From: Bathymodiolus brooksi
Taxonomy: Eukaryota > Mollusca > Bivalvia > Mytilida > Modiolidae
Direction of reading: 5' to 3'
DNA: 64,000 nucleotides
NCBI GenBank assembly: GCA_963680875.1
Contig: OY804579.1
Location: 49,130,536 to 49,194,535, forward strand
Notes under the pieces: generated by a model
Seen by the model: the letters and a program-made list of their open reading frames with translations, nothing else
Told to the model about the DNA's origin: nothing
Databases searched by the model: none
Program-made: the position numbers and the translations under genes
Part shown: piece after piece, positions 1-15,700 of the stretch
Position numbering within the stretch: the first letter of the stretch is position 1
Layout of the letters: each line of letters starts with the position of its first letter

Positions 1-651
1 CCATATTACTTTTAGAGGAGGCTATCTTTTCCCTACCCGAGCAAGAATTTTTTTTTCATGAAACAAAATCAGTTTATTTTTTCATGAAAAAATTGTATTT
101 TTTTTTCTCAAATATTCTCAAAATGTTAGTGCCGTATTAATTATTATTTACATCTTCGGAGTCAGTTTAATTTTTTTTTCTGTAAAAGAATTTGAAGACA
201 TAATTTGTTTTAAAGATTAAACCGTTTATATATCAATATCTATATTAATATATCAATCAATGACGATGGTCACAATTTATATTTTATTTATTTATATATT
301 CTGTATATGTAGGAGGAAAAATATAATAGACCCGTGTACATATATATTGCTTAGGTCAATAAAATTTAAATATCTACATTATTATATTTGTTTTTCTATA
401 ACTCACGTGTGTATGGGGTGAGGTGACAAATTAGGTGCTTAGCTAATATTCACCAGAGTATTAGTTTAAATCTATCACGATATCATTTATATCTTTCTTA
501 ATTATATCTAAGTGTCTGTGTTTTAGTGTCTGTTATAGTTGTCAGAGACGACAAGATTGTTCGATAATAGCTATATTACATGACACATTTTTTTTCTAAT
601 ATTGAAAACGTATGATGAACATTTACAAAGGAAGAATACCTAGTATAAAAA
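1..651. other. Upstream flank of gene 1, no gene seen
   Basis: AT-rich DNA with poly-T runs and TA-rich stretches. No ORF, RNA gene or clear core promoter can be supported. It must contain or precede the 5' UTR of gene 1 if exon 1 at 652 is correct. Confidence 0.5.
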
Positions 652-712
652 ATGTCGACATCGATTGTACTTTTACTGGTTCTCTTCATGAAATGCGGGT
701 TTTCTTTTGCAG
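652..712 (+). CDS. Exon 1: start codon and signal peptide
   Basis: An ATG in AAAA-ATG context opens 20 codons with a hydrophobic core (IVLLLVLFM), then CGFSFA, a plausible signal peptidase site. The exon stops after one extra base (phase 1) at GCAG/GTCAGA. The ORF is too short to stand alone. Support comes from its phase matching the vWA exon at 22216 and from the matching signal-peptide exon at 55979 in the next gene. No convincing TATA box is visible just upstream; a TATAAAA-like string lies immediately before the ATG, too close to serve as one. Confidence 0.6.
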
Positions 713-3700
713 GTCAGATATAGTATTTTTTATAGAAATTTTAATTATTTAAAAGCTAATTAACTTACATCATGCACACTTTGCCGATAATTGAGGGTTA
801 GGGTTAGGATTATGGTGCTTAACGTCACTTTCAACAATATTTCAGTTATATCATGGCGGATAGTTTTATTGGTAGCGGAGAGCGGATTACACAGAGAAAA
901 CCACTGATCAGTCGCAAGTCAGTGACATACTTTATAACATAATGTTGTATCAAGTACACCACACCACGAACGGGGTTCGAACTCACAACGTCAGTAGTGA
1001 TAGGCACTGACTGCATAAGTAGTTAAAATCCAATTACCACGACCACGACGTCCCCGCCGATATTTGAATTTAATTAGAAGAGTAAATAAACAGTACCTGT
1101 TCCACTAATGACACCTGTCGTGTTACTCTCGTCACAAACCCAGTGATAATTGATGAACGAGGAAAGGAAGGGATTGTTATTTACGATACCCTTATCCCCT
1201 CCATACTTTTATCCAGCAATACACGCAATAAGGTAAACCTTTCAGAAGCAGAGAAATGGGCTGTCAATTGTTGTTATCAACTCCTTCGTCAGTTTTAAGT
1301 CTAGATCATTGAAACTATGCATAGGGTTTGTAAACATCTTAGACATAATAGGTACACTAAGTTGATAATGTTGATGGCTATGCTTCATACGCGTTAGAGG
1401 AGGGGCAATCAAGAATGGACAATCGAGAGATCCAGAGAGGCTGCCAACTGATAGAACAATTAATTGAATACTCGACCGTAAGATACAAAAAATCAATATT
1501 TATTAGATGGAAATATTAACATAACTAATTTTTGAATTCGGTTGGGATTATCTTGTGATTTCATAATAGCACGAATAAAACTATTGAAAAGGTGTGAATA
1601 AATGCAATATTAAGTTTGCAACTTGTATTTCTTCAAATAGTGAATACAAATTGGAAGATACCAAAGGAATTAACAAAGCTCTAAGAGCTTATCATAACTA
1701 TAGAAACTAGATATGCTGCAATGGTCATTACCATGGGGCACTCAATAAGATGATATCTTAAAACTCTCATTCCCCCGAGGCGCTCAATAGCATGGTATGT
1801 TACTATCCTCATTACCCTGAGGCACTCAATAAGATGATATGTTGCTACACTCATTACCCTGGGGCACTCAATAAGATGGTATGTTACTACCCACATTACC
1901 ATGAGGCACTCAATAAGATAATGTGTTGCTATCCTCATTCCCATGTTAAACTCAATAAGATGATAAGTTACTATCCTCATTCCCCTGTGGCATTAAATAA
2001 GATGGTATGTTGATATCATCATTACCCTGGGGCACTCAATAAGATGATATGTTACTATCCTCATTACCCTGGGGCACTCAATAAGATGATATGTTAAAAT
2101 TAGCATTCCCCTCAGGCGCTCAATAAGATGATATGTTACTACCTTCATTCCCCTGGGGCACTCAATAATATGGTATGTTAATATCCTCATTACCCCGAGG
2201 CACTCAATAAGATGATATGTTGCTACCCTCATACCCCTGGGGCACTCAATAAGATGACATGTTGCAATTCTCATTACCCAGACACACTCAATAAGATGAT
2301 ATATTACTACCTGCATTCCCCTCGGACACTCAATAAGATGATATGTTGCTACCCTCATTATCCTGAGGTACTCAATACGATATGTTACTACCCTCATTCC
2401 CCTGGGGCACTAAATAGGATGATATGTTACAATTCTCATTAACCTAAGGCACTCAATGAGATGATATGTTACTACCCTCATTACCCTGGGGCACTCAATA
2501 TGATGGTATGTTGCAATCCTCATTCCCATGAGGCACTCAATTATATGGTACGTTACTATCCTCATTCCCATGAGGTACTCAATAAGATAGTATGTTACTA
2601 TCCTCATTCCACTGAGGCACTAAATAAGATGATATGCTGTTACCCTCATTCCCCTGAGGCACTCAATAAGATTATATGTTATTATCCTCATTCCCATGAG
2701 GCACTCAATAAAATGGAATGTTGCTATCCTCATTCCCCTGGGGCACTCAATAAGATGATATGTTACAATTATCATTGCCGGGAGACAATCAATAAAATGA
2801 TATGTTACTACCCTCATTACTCTGGGGCACTTAATAAGATGATATGTTACTACCCTCATTACTCTGGGGCACTCAATAAGATGGTATGTTGCTACCCTCA
2901 TTCCCCTGAGGCACTCAATAAGATGAGATGTTGCTATCGTCATTCCCCTGGGGCACTCAATACGATGGTATGTTACTATACTCATTCCCATGAGGCACTC
3001 AATACGATGGTATCTTACTTATCCTCATTCTCATGAGGCACTCAATAAGATGGCATGTTACTATCCTCATTCCCATGAGGCACTCAATAAGATGGTATGC
3101 TATTACCCTCATTCCCCTGAGGCACTCAATAAGATGATACGCTACTACCCTCATTCTCTTGGGGCACTCAATAAGATGGTATGTTTCTACCCTCATTCCC
3201 GTGGGGCACTCAATAAGATGGTATGTTGCTACTCTCATTACAATGAGGCACACCAATAAGATGATATTTTACTACCCTCATTCCCCTGGGACACTCAATA
3301 ATATGGTATGTTGCAATCCTCATTACCCCGAGGCACTCAATAAGATTACATGTTGCAATTCTCATTACTCGGACGCACTCCAATAAGATGATATATTACT
3401 ACCCTCATTCCCCTGGAACACTCAATAAGATAATATGTTACTCCCCTCATTCCCCTGGGGCACTAAATAAGACGATATATTGCTACCCTCATTCCCTCGA
3501 GGCACTCAATAAGATGATATGTTGCTACCCTCATTCCCTTGAGACACTCAATAAGATGATATGTTACCACCCTCATTACCCTGGGGCACTAAATAAGATG
3601 ATAATTATGTAGCTACGCTCATTCCCCAGAGGCACTCAATAAGAAGATATGTTGCTAGTCTCATTCCCCTGGGGCACTAAATAAGATGATATGTTGCTAC

Positions 3701-6700
3701 CCTCATTCCCTTGAGACACTCAATAAGATGATATGTTACTACCCTCATTACCCTGGGGCACTAAATAAGATGATAATTATGTAGCTACCCTCATTCCCCA
3801 GAGGCACTCAATAAGATGATATGTTGCTAGCCTCATTCCCCTGGGGCACTAAATAAGATGATATGTTGCTACACTCATTCCCTTGAGACACTCAATAAGA
3901 TGATATGTTACCACCCTCATTACCCTGGGGCACTAAATAAGATGATAATTATGTAGCTACCCTCATTCCCCAGAGGCACTCAATAAGATGATATGTTGCT
4001 AGCCTCATTCCCCTGGGGCACTAAATAAGATGATATGTTGCTACCCTAATTCCCCTGGGGCACTACATAAGATGACATGTTACAGTTTTCATTAGCCTGA
4101 GGCACTCAATAAGATGATATGTTACTACCCTCATTCTCATGAGGCACTCAATAAGATGGTATGTTGCTATCATAATTCCCCTGCGGCACTCAATAAGATG
4201 ACATGTTACAATTCTGCATTACCCTGAGGCACTCAATAAGATGAAATATTACTACCCTCATTCTCATGAGGCACTCAATAAGATGGAATGTTGCTATCAT
4301 CATTCCCCTGCCGCACTCAATAAGATGACATGTTACAATTATCATTCCCCTGAGACACTCAATAAGATGATATGTTGTTATCCTCATTCCCATGAGGCAC
4401 TCAATAAGATGATATGTTGCTATCCTTATTACCCTGAGGCACTCAATACGATGATATGTTGCTACACTCATTACCCTGGGGCACTCAATAAGATGGTATG
4501 TTACTACTCTCATTACCCTGAGGCACTCAATAAGATGATATGTTGCTATCATCATTCCCCTGGTGCACTCAATAAGATGATATGTTACTATCCTCATTCC
4601 CGTAAGGCATTCAATAAGATGGTATGTTGATATCATCATTAACCTGGGGCACTCAATAAGATGATATGTTACTATCCTCATTACCCTGGGGCACTCAATA
4701 AGATGATGTGTTAAAATTCTCATTCCCCTCAGGCGCTCAATAAGATGATATGTTACTACCCTCATTCCCCTGGGGCACTCAATAATATGGTATGTTAATA
4801 TCCACATTACCCAGAGGCCCACAATAAGAGGATATGTTGCTACCCTCATACCCCTGGGGCACTCCATAAGATGACATGTTGCAATTCTCATTACCCAGAC
4901 GCACTCAATAAGATGATCTCTTACTACTTGCATTCCACTCGGGCACTCAATAAGATGATATGTTGCTACCCTCAATCCGCAGAGGCAGTCAATAAGATGA
5001 TATGTTGCTATCCTCATTATCCTGAGGTACTCAATACGATATGTTACTACCCTCATTCCCCTGGGGCACTAAATATGATGATATGTTACAATTCTCATTA
5101 GTTTAAGGCACTCAATAAGATGATATGTTACTACCCTCATTACCCTGGGGCACTCAATAAGATGGTATGTTGCAATCCTCATTCCCATGATGAACTCAAT
5201 TAGATGGTACGTTACTATCCTCATTCCCATGAGGTACGCAATAAGATGGTATGTTACTATCCTCATTCCCCTGGGGCACTAAATAAGATGATATGTTACT
5301 ATCCTCATTCCCATGAGGCACTCAATAACATTGTATGTTGCTATCCTCATTCCCCTGGGGAACTCAATAAGATGACATGTTACAATTCCCATTACTCGGA
5401 GGCACTCAATAAGATGGTATCTTACTTATCCTCATTCTCATGTGGCACTCAATAAGATGGCATGTTACTGTCCTCATTCCCACGAGGCACTCAATAAAAT
5501 GGTATGTTGCTATCCTCATTCCCCTGGGGCACTCAATAAGATGACATGTTACAATTATCATTGCCCAGAGACAATCAATAAGATTATATGTTACTACCCT
5601 CATTACTCTGGGGCACTCAATAAGATGGTATGTTGCTACCCTCATTCCCCGTAGGCACTCAATAAGATTACATGTTACAATTCTCATTACTCGGACGCAC
5701 TCCAATAAGATGATATATTACTACCCTCTTTACTCTGGGGCACTCAATAAGATGGTATGTTGTTATCTTCATTCCCCTGAGGCACTCAATAAGATGGCAT
5801 GTTACTATCCTCATTCCCATGAGGCACTCAATAAAATGGTATGTTGCTATCCTCATTCCCCTGGGGTACTCAATAAGATGACATGTTACAATTATCATTG
5901 CCCGGAGACAATCAATAAGATGATATGTTACTACCCTCATTCCCCTGAGTCACTCAATATGATGGTATGTTACCATCCTCATTCCGATGAGGCACTCAAT
6001 AAGATGGTATGCTATTACCCTCATTACCATGAGGGACACCAATAAGATGATATGTTATTACCCTCATTCTCCTGGGACACTCAATAATATGGTATGTTAT
6101 TATCCTCATTACCATGAGGCACTCAATAAGATGATATGTTGCTAACCTCATTATCCTGGAACACTCAATAAGATTACATGTTACAATTCTCATTTCTCGA
6201 ACGCACTCCAATAAGATGATATATTATTACCCTCATTCCCCTGGAACACTCAATAAGATGATATGTTGCTACCCTCATTCCCTTGATGCACTCAATAAGA
6301 TGATATGTTGCCACCCTCATTACCCTGCGGCACTAAATAAGATGATAATTATGTAGCTACGCTCATTCCCCAGAGGTACTCTATCAGATGATATGTTAAT
6401 AGCCTCATTCGCGTGGGGCACTAAATCAGATGATATGTTGCTACCCTCATTCCCCTGGGGCACTAAATAAGATGATATGTTACAGTTTTCATTAGCCTGA
6501 GGCACTCAATAAGATGAAATATTACTACCCTCATTCCCATGAGGCACTCAATAAGATGGTATGTTGCTATCATCATTCCCCTGCGGCACTCAATAAGATG
6601 ATATGTTGCTATCCTCATTACCCTGAGGCACTCAATACGATGATATGTTGCTACACTCATTACCCAGGGGCACTCAATAAGATGGTATGTTACTACTCTC

Positions 6701-9700
6701 ATTACCCTGAGGCACCCAATAAGATGATATGTTGCTATCCTCATTCCCCTGGTGCACTCAATAAGATGATAAGTTACTATCCTCATTCCCTTAAGGCATT
6801 CAATAAGATGGTATGTTGATATCATCATTAACCTGGGGCACTCAATAAGATGATATGTTACTATCCTCATTACCCTGGGGCACTCAATAAGATGATGTGT
6901 TAAAATTCTCATTCCCCTCAGGCGCTCAATAAGATGATATGTTACTACCCTCATTCCCCTGGGGCACTCAATAATATGGTATGTTAATATTCACATTACC
7001 CAGAGGCATTCAATAAGATGATATGTTGCTACCCTCATACCCCTGGGGCACTCCATAAGATGACATGTTGCAATTCTCATTACCCAGATGCACTCAATAA
7101 GATGATATATTACTACTTGCATTCCACTCGGGCACTCAATAAGATGATATGTTGCTACTCTCAATACGCAGAGGCAGTCAATAAGATGAGATATTGCTAT
7201 CCTCATTATCCTGGGGTACTCAATACGATATGTTACTACCCTCATTCCCCTGGGGCACTCAATATGATGATATGTTACAATTAATTCTCATTAGCTTAAG
7301 GCACTCAATAAGATGATATGTTACTACCCTCATTACCCTGGGGCACTCAATAAGATGGTATGTTGCAATCCTCATTCCCATGATGCACTCAATTAGATGG
7401 TACGTTACTATCCTCATTCCCATGAGGTACTCAATAAGATGGTATGTTACTATCCTCATTCCCCTGGAGCACTAAATAAGATGATATGTTGATACCTTCA
7501 TTCCCATGAGGCACTCAATAAAATTGTATGTTGCTATCCTCATTCCCCTGGGACACTCAATAAGATGACATGTTACAATTCTCATTACTCGGAGGCACTC
7601 AATACGATGGTATGTTACTATCCTCATTACCATGAGGCACTCAATAAGATGGTATCTTACTTATCCTCATTCTCATGTGGCACTCAATAAGATGGCATGT
7701 TACTATCCTCATTCCCCTGGGGCACTCAATAAGATGACATGTTACAATTATCATTTCCCGGAGACAATCAATAAGATGATATGTTACTACCCTCATTACT
7801 CTGGGGCACTCAATAAGATGGTATGTTGCTTTCCTCATTCCCCTGAGGCACTCAATAAGATTACATGTTACAATTCTCATTACTCGGACGCACTCCAATG
7901 AGATGATATATTACTACCCTCTTTACTCTGGGGCACGCAATAAGATGGTATGTTGCTACCTTCATTCCCATGAGGCACTCAATAAGATGGCATTTTACTA
8001 TCCTCATTCCCATGAGGCACTCAATAAAATGGTATGTTGCTACCCTCATTCCCCTGGGGTACTCAATAAGATGACATGTTACAATTATCATTGCCCGGAG
8101 AAGATCAATAAGATGATATGTTACTACCCTCATTCCCCTGAGGCACTCAATATGATGGTATGTTACTATCCTCATTCCCATGAGGCACTCAATAAGATGG
8201 TATCTTACTTATCCTTATTCTCATGAGGCACTCAATAAGATGGCATGTTACTGTCCTCATTCCCATGAAGCACTCAACAAGATGGTATGCTATTACCCTC
8301 ATTACCATGAGGCACACCAATACGATGATATATTACTACCCTCATTCCACTGGGACACTCAATAATATGGTATGTTACTATCCTCATTACCCGGAGGCAC
8401 TCAATAAGATGATATGTTGCTACCCTCATTCCCCTGGGGCACTCAATAAGATTACATGTTACAATTCTCATTTCTCGAACGCACTCCAATAAGATGATAT
8501 ATTATGACCCTCATTCCCCTGGAACACTCAATAAGATGATATGTTACTACCCTCATTCTCCTGGGGCACTAAATAAGATGATATTTTGCTACCCTCATTC
8601 CCTTGAGGCACTCAATAAGATGATATGTTGCCAACCTCATTACCCTGGGGCACTAAATAAGATGATACTTATGTAGCTACCCTCATTCCCCAGAGGTACT
8701 CTATGAGATGATATGTTGCTAGCTCATTCGCCTGGGGCACTCAAAAAGATGATATGTTGCTACCCTCATTCCCCTGGGGCACTAAATAAGATGACATGTT
8801 ACAGTTTTCATTAGCCTGAGGCACTCAATAAGATGATATGTTACTACCCTCATTCCCATGAGGCACTCAATAGGATGGTATGTTGCTAACATCATTCCCC
8901 TGCGGCACTCAATAAGATGACTTGTTACAATTCTCATTACCCTGAGGCACTCAATAAGATGAAATATTACTACCCTCCTTCCCATGAGGCACTCAATAAG
9001 ATGGTATGCTGCTATCATCATTCCCCTGCGGCACTCAATAAGATGACATGTTGCAATTCTCAATCCCCGGAGGCACTCAATAAGATGATATGTTGTTATC
9101 CTCATTCCCCTGAGGCATTCAATAAGATGATATGTTGCTATCCTCATTTTCCTTAAGTACTCAATAAGATGGTATGTTACTACCCTCATTCCCCAGAGAC
9201 ACTCAATAAGATTGGATGTTATTACCTTCATTACCATGAGGCACTCACTAAGATGGTGTCTTGCTATCCTCATTATCCTGAGGTACTCAATAAGATGATA
9301 TCTTACTATCCTCATTCCCATAAGGCACTCAATAAGATGGAATGTTACTATCCTCATTCCCATGAGGCACTCAATAAGATCGTATGCTATTACCCTCATT
9401 CCACTGAAGCACTGAATAAGATGATATGTTATTACCCTCATTCCCCTGGGGCACTCAATATGATGGTATGTCACTACCCTCATAACCCTGAGTCACTCAA
9501 TAAGATGGTATGTTACTACCCTCATTACCCCGAGGCACTCAATAAGATGGTATGTTGCTACCCGCATTCCCCTGGGGCACTCCATAAGATGATATGTCAC
9601 TACCCCCATAACCTTGAGTCACTCAATACGATGGTATGTTACTACCCTCATTACCCTTAAGCACTCAATAAGATAGTATGTTGCTGCCCTCATTCCTCTG

Positions 9701-12700
9701 GGGCACTCAATAAGATGGTATGTTGCTACCCTAATTACCATGAGGCACACCAATAAGATGATATGTTACTACCCTCATTCCACTGGGACACTCAATAATA
9801 TGGTGTGCTGCTCTCATCATTCCCCTGCGGCACTCAATAATATGACATGTTACAATTCTCAATCTCCGGAGGCACTCAATAAGATGATATGTTGTTATCC
9901 TCATTCCCCTGAGGCATTCATTAAGATGATATGTTGCTATCCTCATTTTCCTTAAGTACTCAATAAGATGATATGCTACTACCCTCATTCCCCAGAGACA
10001 CTCAATAAGATGGTATGCTACTACCCTCATTCCCCAGAGACACTCAATAAGATTGGATGTTACTACCTTCATTACCACGAGGCACTCACTAAGATGGTGT
10101 CTTGCTATCCTCATTATCCTGAGGTACTCAGTAAGATGGTATCTTACTTTCCTCATTCCCATAAGGGACTCAATAAGATGGAATGTTACTATCCTCATTC
10201 CCATGAGGCACTCAATAAGATCGTATGCTATTACCCTCAGTCCACTGAAGCACTGAATAAGATGATATGTTATTACCCTCATTCCCCTGGGGCACTCAAT
10301 AAGATGGTATGTCACTACCCTCATAACCCTGAGTCACTCAATAAGATGGTATGTTACTACCCTCATTACCCTGAGGCACTCAATAAGATGGTATGTTGCT
10401 ACCCTCATTACCCTGTGGCACTCGATAAGAAGGTACGTTACTACCTTCATTCCCCTGGGGCACTCAATAAGATGGTATGTCACTACCCTCATAACCCTGA
10501 GTCACTCAATAAGATGGTATGTTACTACCCTCATTACCCTGAGGCACTCAATAAGATAGTATGTTGCTGCCCTCATTCCTCTGGGGCACTCAATAAGTTG
10601 GTATGTTGCTACCCTCATTACCATGAGGCACACCAATAAGATGATATGTTACTACCCTCATTCCACTGGAACACTCAATAATATGGTGTGCTACTATGCT
10701 CATTACCCCGAGACACTCCATAGGATGATATGTTGCTACCCTCATTCCCCGGGGGCACTCAATAAGATGACATGTTACAATTTTCATTACTCGGATGCAC
10801 CCCAATAAGATGATATGTTACTACCCTCATTCCCCTGGGGCACTAAATAAGATGATATATTGCTACCCTTATTCCTTTGTGGCACTCAATAAGATGATAT
10901 GTTACAACCCTCATTCCCCTGGGGCTCTAAATAAGTTAATAATTATACTGCTACCCTTATTCCCCAGAGGCACTCAATAAGATGATATGTTGCCATCCTC
11001 ATTCCCCTGGGGCACTGAATAAGATGATATGTTGCTTCCCTCATTCCCCTATGGCACTAAATAAGATGATATGTTACAATTCTCATTAGTCTGAGGCACT
11101 CAATAAGATGATATGTTACTACCCTCATTCCCATGAGGCACTCAATAAGATGGTATGTTGCTATCATCATTCCCCTGGGTTACTCAATGAGATTGTATGT
11201 TTCTACCCTCATTCCTCAGAGACACTCAATAAGATAATGTTACTACCCTCATTCACCTGAGGCACTCAATAAAATGATATGATACTTCACTCATTACATT
11301 GGTGCACTCAATAAGATGGCTTGTTGCTATCCTCATTCTCCTCTGGCACTCAATAATATGATATATTACTATCCTCATTACCCGGAGGCACTCAATAAGA
11401 TGGTATGTTACTATCCTCATTACTCTGAGGCACTCAATAAGAGAATAAGTTACTACCCTCATTACCCTGAGGCACTCAATAAGATGGTATGCTTGCTACC
11501 CTCATTATCCTAAGGTACTCAATATGATGGTATGTTGCTACTCTCATTACTCTGAGGCACTGAGTAAGAGGATAAGTTACTATTCTTATTATGCTGAGGC
11601 ACTCAATAAGATGATATGTTACTACCCTCATTCCCATGAGGCACTCAATAAGATGGTATGTTGCTATCCTCATTCCCTGAGGCACTCAATAAGATCGTAT
11701 GTTACTACCCTCATTCCCCCGAGGTACTTGATAAGATGATATGTTACTACCCTCATTCCCCTGGGGCACTAAATAATATGATATATTACTCTCCTCATTA
11801 CCGTGAGGCACTCAATGAGATGGTATGTTACTATCCTCATTTCCTTGAGGCACTCAATAAGAGAATAAGTTACTATTCTTATGTTTCTGAGGCACTCAAT
11901 AAGATATGTTACTACCCTCATTCCTCTGTGGCACCCAATAAGATGGTATGTTACTATCTTCATTACCCTGAGACACTCAATAATATGGTACATGTATGTT
12001 ACTATCTTCATTACCCTGATGCTCTCAATAATATGGTATGTTGCTATCCTCATTACCCTGAGGCAATAAATAAGATGGTATGTTGCTATCCTCATTACCA
12101 TGAGGCACTCAATATAAGGATAAGTTTCTATTCTTATTATGCTGAGGCACTCAATAAGATGATATGTTAATACCGTCATTCCCCTCGGCTCAATAAGATG
12201 GTATGTTACTATCCTCATTCCCGTGGGGCACTCAATAACATGGTATGTTGCTATCCTCATTCCCTGAGGCACTCAATAAGATGGTATGTTGCTATCCTCA
12301 TTCCCCTGGGGCACTCAATAAGAGGATGATTTACTATTCTTATTGTGCTGAGGCACTCAATAAGATGGAATGTTACTATCCTCATTACCCTGAGGCACTC
12401 AATAAAATGATATATTACTACCCTCATTACCCTGGTGCACTCAATTAGATGGTTTGTTGCTATTCTCATTCTCCTCTGGCACTCAATAATATGATATATT
12501 ACTATCCTCATTACCCGGAGGCACTCAATAAGATGGTATGTTACTATCCTCATTACCCTGAGGCACTCAATAAGAGAATAAGTTACTACCCTCATTACCT
12601 TGAGGCACTCAATAAGATGGTATGTTTGCTACCCTTATTATCCTGAGGTACTCAATATGATGGTATGTTGCTACTCTCATTACTCTGAGGCACTCAATAA

Positions 12701-15700
12701 GAGGATAAGTTATTATTCTTATTATGTTGAGGCACTCAATAAGATAATATGTTAATACCGTCATCCCCCTGGGGCACTCAATAAGATGGTATGTTACTAT
12801 CCTCATTCCCGTAGGGCACTCAATAAGATGGTATGTTGCTATCCTCATTCCCTGAGGCACTCAATAAGAGAATAAGTTACTATTCTTATGTTTCTGAGGC
12901 ACTCAATAAGATATGTTACTAACCTCATTCCCCTGTGGCACCCAATAAGATGGTATGTTTGCTACCCTTATTATCCTGAGGTACTCAATATAATGGTATG
13001 TTGCTACTCTCATTACTCTGAGGCACTCAATAAGAGGATAAGTTATTATTCTTATTATGCTGAGACACTCAATAAGATAATATGTTAATACCGTCATCCC
13101 CCTGGGGCACTCAATAAGATGGTATGTTACTATCCTCATTCCCGTGGGGCACTCAATAAGATGGTATGTTGCTATCCTCATTCCCTGAGACACTCAATAA
13201 GATCGTATGTTACTACCCTCATTCCCCCGAGGTGCTTAATAAGATGATATGTTACTACCCTCATTCCCCTGGGGCACTAAATAATATGATATATTACTAT
13301 CCTCATTACCCTGAGGCACTCAATGAGATGGTATGTTACTATCCTCATTTCCTTGAGGCACTCAATAAGAGAATAAGTTACTATTCTTATGTTTCTGAGG
13401 CACTCAATAAGATATGTTACTACCCTCATTCCCCTGTGGCACCCAATAAGATGGTATGTTACTATCCTCATTACCCTGAGACACTCAATAATATGGTACA
13501 TGTATGTTACTATCTTCATTACCCTGATGCTCTCAATAATATGGTATGTTACTATCCTCATTCCCTGGGACACTCAATAAGATGGTATGTTGCTATCCTC
13601 ATTATCATGGGGCACTCAATAAGACGGTATGTTACTATCCTCATTCCCCTGGGGCACTCAATAAAATGGTGTGTTACTATCCTCTTCCCCTGGGATACTC
13701 AAAAAGATGGTATTTTACTATACTCATTACCCTGGGGCACTCAAAAAGAGGATATGTTACTATCCTCATTACCCGGAGCCATTTAATAAGAGAATATGTT
13801 ACTATCCTCTTTCCCCTGATGCACTCAATAAGATGGTATGTTACTATCCTCATTCAATAGGGCACTCAATAAGATAGTATGTTGCCATCCTCATTACCCT
13901 GGGGCACTCAATAAGACGGTATGTTTCTATCCTCATTCCCCTGGGTCACTCAATAAGATGGTATGTTACTATCCTCATTACACTGGGGCACTCAACACAA
14001 TGATGTGTTACTATCCTCATTCCCCTGGACACTCAATAAGAAGGAATGTTACTATCCTCATTACCCGGAGGCATTCAATAAGAGGATATGTTGCTATCCT
14101 CATTACCCGAAGGCACTCAATACGATGATATGTTACTATCCTCATTCTCCTGAGGCACTCAATAAGAGGATAAGTTACTATTTTTATTATGCTGAGGCAC
14201 TCAATACGATGATATGTTACTATCAGCATTCCCCTGGGGCACTCAATAAGATGGTATGTTACTATTCTCATTCCCCTGGGGCACTCGATAAGAGGATAAT
14301 TTACTATTCTTATTATGCTGAGGCACTCAATAAGATGATATGTTACTATCCTCATTCCCCTGGACACTCAATAAGATGGCATGTTACTATCCTCTTTTCC
14401 CTGGGGAACGCAATCAGATGGTATGTTACTATCCTCATTACACTGAAGCACTCAATAAGATCGTATTTTACTATTTTCATTACCCCGAGGCACTCAATAA
14501 GATGATATGTTACTATCTTCATTATCCTGAGACACTCAATAAGATCATATGTTACTATCCTCATTCCCCTGGGGCACTCAATAAAAGGATAATTTACTAT
14601 TCATATCATGCTGAGCCACACAAAAAGATGATATGTTACTACCCTCATTCCCCTGGGGCACTCAATAATATTGGAATGTTGCTATCCTCATTCCCCTAGT
14701 GCACTCAATAAGATGGTTTGTTACTATCCTTGTTATCCTGGGGAACTCAATAAGATGGTATTTTACTATCCTCATTTCCCTGGGGCATTCAATAAGAGGG
14801 TATGTTACTATTCTCATTCCCCTGGGGCACTTAATAAGATGGTATGTTGCTATCCTCATTATCATGGGGCACTCAATAAGACGGTATGTTACTATCCTCA
14901 TTCCCCTGGGGCACTCAATAAAATGGTGTGTTACTATCCTCTTCCCCTGGGACACTCAAAAAGATGGTATTTTACTATACTCATTACCCTGGGGCACTCA
15001 AAAAGAGGATATGTTACTATCCTCATTACCCGGAGCCATTTAATAAGAGAATATGTTACTATCCTCTTTCCCCTGATGCACTCAATAAGATGGTATGCTA
15101 CTATCCTCATTCAATAGGGCACTCAATAAGATAGTATGTTGCCATCCTCATTACCCTGGGGCACTCAATAAGACGGTATGTTTCTATCCTCATTCCCCTG
15201 GGTCACTCAATAAGATGGTATGTTACTATCCTCATTACACTGGGGCACTCAACACAATGATGTGTTACTATCCTCATTCCCCTGGACACTCAATAAGAAG
15301 GAATGTTACTATCCTCATTACCCGGAGGCATTCAATAAGAGGATATGTTGCTATCCTCATTACCCGAAGGCACTCAATACGATGATATGTTACTATCCTC
15401 ATTCTCCTGAGGCACTCAATAAGAGGATAAGTTACTATTTTTATTATGCTGAGGCACTCAATACGATGATATGTTACTATCAGCATTCCCCTGGGGCACT
15501 CAATAAGATGGTATGTTACTATTCTCATTCCCCTGGGGCACTCAATAAGAGGATAATTTACTATTCTTATTATGCTGAGGCACTCAATAAGATGATATGT
15601 TACTATCCTCATTCCCCTGGACACTCAATAAGATGGCATGTTACTATCCTCTTTTCCCTGGGGAACGCAATCAGATGGTATGTTACTATCCTCATTACAC